A stretch of 64,000 nucleotides of DNA from RH-AL1 sp964244495. Its GTDB lineage: Bacteria > Pseudomonadota > Alphaproteobacteria > Rhizobiales > Beijerinckiaceae. Position numbers and translations under genes: made by a program. The notes under the pieces are model-generated. The model was not told the origin of the DNA and searched no databases. It saw only the letters and a list, made by a program, of their open reading frames with translations. Positions 63,046-64,000 of the stretch are shown here, one piece after another. Location: assembly GCA_964244495.1 (NCBI GenBank), contig CAXTIU010000007.1, positions 62,001 through 126,000 on the forward strand, in the 5' to 3' direction. The first letter of the stretch is position 1. Each line of letters starts with the position of its first letter.

Positions 63046-63810
63046 ACGGACGGTGACCCCGGCCATGAGCCGATCGTAGGCGCGGGCCGGCAGGAAGCGG
63101 CCGAGAACCGCCGCGGCGTACAGGAAGCGCGGGAAGGCGATCGTCGCCTTCCCCTTGTCGAGACCCCGCCGGATCAGCGCCGCCGCTGCGGCGTCGGACA
63201 GTTCGCCCGGCTTCATCGCCGCGATCGAGTCGTTGAGCGGCGTCTTGACGAAGCCGGCGACGACGAGGCTGACGAGCACGCCGCGCCGCTCCAGGCGGGG
63301 ACGGATCGACTCGGCGTAAGCGTGGACGCCGGCCTTGGTGACGCAATAGGCCGGCGAATAGGGTAACCCGTGCAGGCCGGCGATGGAGCCGATGAAGGCG
63401 AGTTGGCCCCGCTCCCGTCCGCACATCGGCGCGATGAGAGGCTCGGCCGTGTTGAGGACGCCGACGAGGTTGGTGGCGATGATGGCGCGCACCGCTTCCG
63501 GCTCCTCGGCGAGGTCGTCGGGGCCGAGGCCCGTGGTGATGCCGGCGTTGGCGATGGCGAGATCGAAGGGCTGCGCCGCGTCGGCCGCCCCGATCCAGGC
63601 GACCATCGCGGCGCGATCACGGACGTCGACCGCGCCAGTCGTCACATCCGCCCCTTTCGCGCGGGCGGCGTCGGCGGTCGCGCCGAGGCGGGTAAGGTCG
63701 CGACCGATCAGGGCGAGGCGCACGTCCGGGCCGGCGTATTCGAGCGCGAGCGCGCGGCCGATGCCGCTGGATGCTCCGGTGATGAGGATCGAGCGACGCG
63801 CGCGGGTCAC
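63019..63810 (-). CDS. SDR-family oxidoreductase
   Basis: 263 aa, classical short-chain dehydrogenase. SILITGASSGIGRALALEYA binds the cofactor, IANAGI follows at about residue 85, and the catalytic Ser (FIGSIAGLHGLPYS) precedes YCVTK with Tyr and Lys. A C-terminal segment (RRGLDKGKATIAFPRFLYAA) may touch the membrane. The substrate is unknown, perhaps a lipid or fatty-acyl compound. The GTG at 63810 overlaps the stop of the upstream partial gene (GTGA). The C-terminal nine codons are duplicated downstream. Confidence 0.85.
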   Translation of the reverse strand: MTRARRSILITGASSGIGRALALEYAGPDVRLALIGRDLTRLGATADAARAKGADVTTGAVDVRDRAAMVAWIGAADAAQPFDLAIANAGITTGLGPDDLAEEPEAVRAIIATNLVGVLNTAEPLIAPMCGRERGQLAFIGSIAGLHGLPYSPAYCVTKAGVHAYAESIRPRLERRGVLVSLVVAGFVKTPLNDSIAAMKPGELSDAAAAALIRRGLDKGKATIAFPRFLYAAAVLGRFLPARAYDRLMAGVTVRVPRTRERV

Positions 63811-64000
63811 GACAAGCTCGGCGTGCCGTCGTCGGTCGGCGCCCTGACGAAGGCTTCCCCCATGCAAACGATATCCCCCGCCCCGGCGCGCTTCACGACG
63901 AGGCGCACGGCGGCGGGCGCGCCGGGCGCGGCCCGAACCACCTTGCCGCCGATCGACACACCCTCGCCGACGAGGACGGGCCTGATGAACTTGCAGGCGA
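63807..64000 (-). CDS. C-terminal part of a probable hot-dog fold protein
   Basis: Runs in from the right edge; 63 residues are visible. CKFIRPVLVGEGVSIGGKVV resembles the strand-turn pattern of MaoC-like dehydratases or acyl-CoA thioesterases, and ends DIVCMGEAFVRAP plus a short tail. Its stop overlaps the SDR start. The pair may act in fatty-acyl metabolism. Family assignment is tentative because the catalytic N-terminal half is outside the window. Confidence 0.45.
   Translation of the reverse strand, partial: ACKFIRPVLVGEGVSIGGKVVRAAPGAPAAVRLVVKRAGAGDIVCMGEAFVRAPTDDGTPSLS

Overview
The window is high-GC, densely packed bacterial chromosome. Its content points to an alphaproteobacterium of the order Hyphomicrobiales: a Ros/MucR regulator, a fused IorA-IorB indolepyruvate oxidoreductase, a yqeY/dnaG/rpoD neighbourhood, a cpoB-tilS-ftsH block, a zinc-cysteine-less DnaG and a serine-glyoxylate aminotransferase of the serine cycle. 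Genus cannot be fixed from sequence alone; the serine-cycle enzyme together with isocitrate lyase fits a relative of the Beijerinckiaceae/Methylobacteriaceae group. GTG and TTG starts and 4-bp ATGA/GTGA stop-start overlaps are frequent.

Layout. 0.2-3.5 kb: a zinc/manganese ABC importer (znuACB-like) behind a Zur-type operator, followed by a TonB-like protein. 3.8-9.1 kb: a small unknown protein, a MucR-family regulator, NDH-2 NADH dehydrogenase, an EamA transporter, a GNAT, recR and ybaB. 9.2-16.5 kb: a GT21 glycosyltransferase, a repeat-rich intergenic region, a large 2-oxoacid oxidoreductase translationally coupled to a TonB-like gene, a second TonB-like gene and a CopZ-like metal chaperone. 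16.6-20.7 kb: an orphan CoA-transferase subunit, a RamB/ScfR-type regulator and divergent isocitrate lyase. 21-35 kb: mixed metabolism, including serine-glyoxylate aminotransferase, a TonB-dependent receptor, a GlfT2-like glycosyltransferase, a lactonase-like hydrolase, an SDR, an M20 amidohydrolase, an acetylpolyamine amidohydrolase divergent from a polyamine-type aminotransferase, and a glyoxylate-carboligase relic abutting tRNA-Pro(CGG).

35.4-43.1 kb is the most notable block: a complete-looking Nit1C (nitrilase-1) cluster of seven co-directional genes (Sll0783-like, nitrilase, radical SAM, GNAT, AIR-synthase-like, MSMEG_0570-like, flavin oxidoreductase). It lies behind a near-consensus sigma-54 promoter and divergent from a MocR regulator. 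The cluster is known from nitrogen-starvation and cyanide-assimilation work; the sigma-54 promoter suggests nitrogen control here.

43.2-64 kb is mostly housekeeping: rpoD, dnaG, panB, yqeY, an AT-hook-like unknown, a Tim44-like protein, a folate operon (an MfnB-like/FolB fusion, then folP and folK), transaldolase, a ClC channel, ftsH, tilS, cpoB, an SDR and the end of a hot-dog-like protein.

The unexplained structure is mainly intergenic. A roughly 100-bp element occurs twice (20.9 and 55.4 kb), with a small hairpin and three identically spaced TGACGCA heptamers that open small reading frames both starting MTQLTQEC. Several 15-18 bp minisatellites share a CAAGTCC core. Two related 27-bp tandem pairs sit at gene 3' ends, and a 15-bp repeat spans a stop codon.
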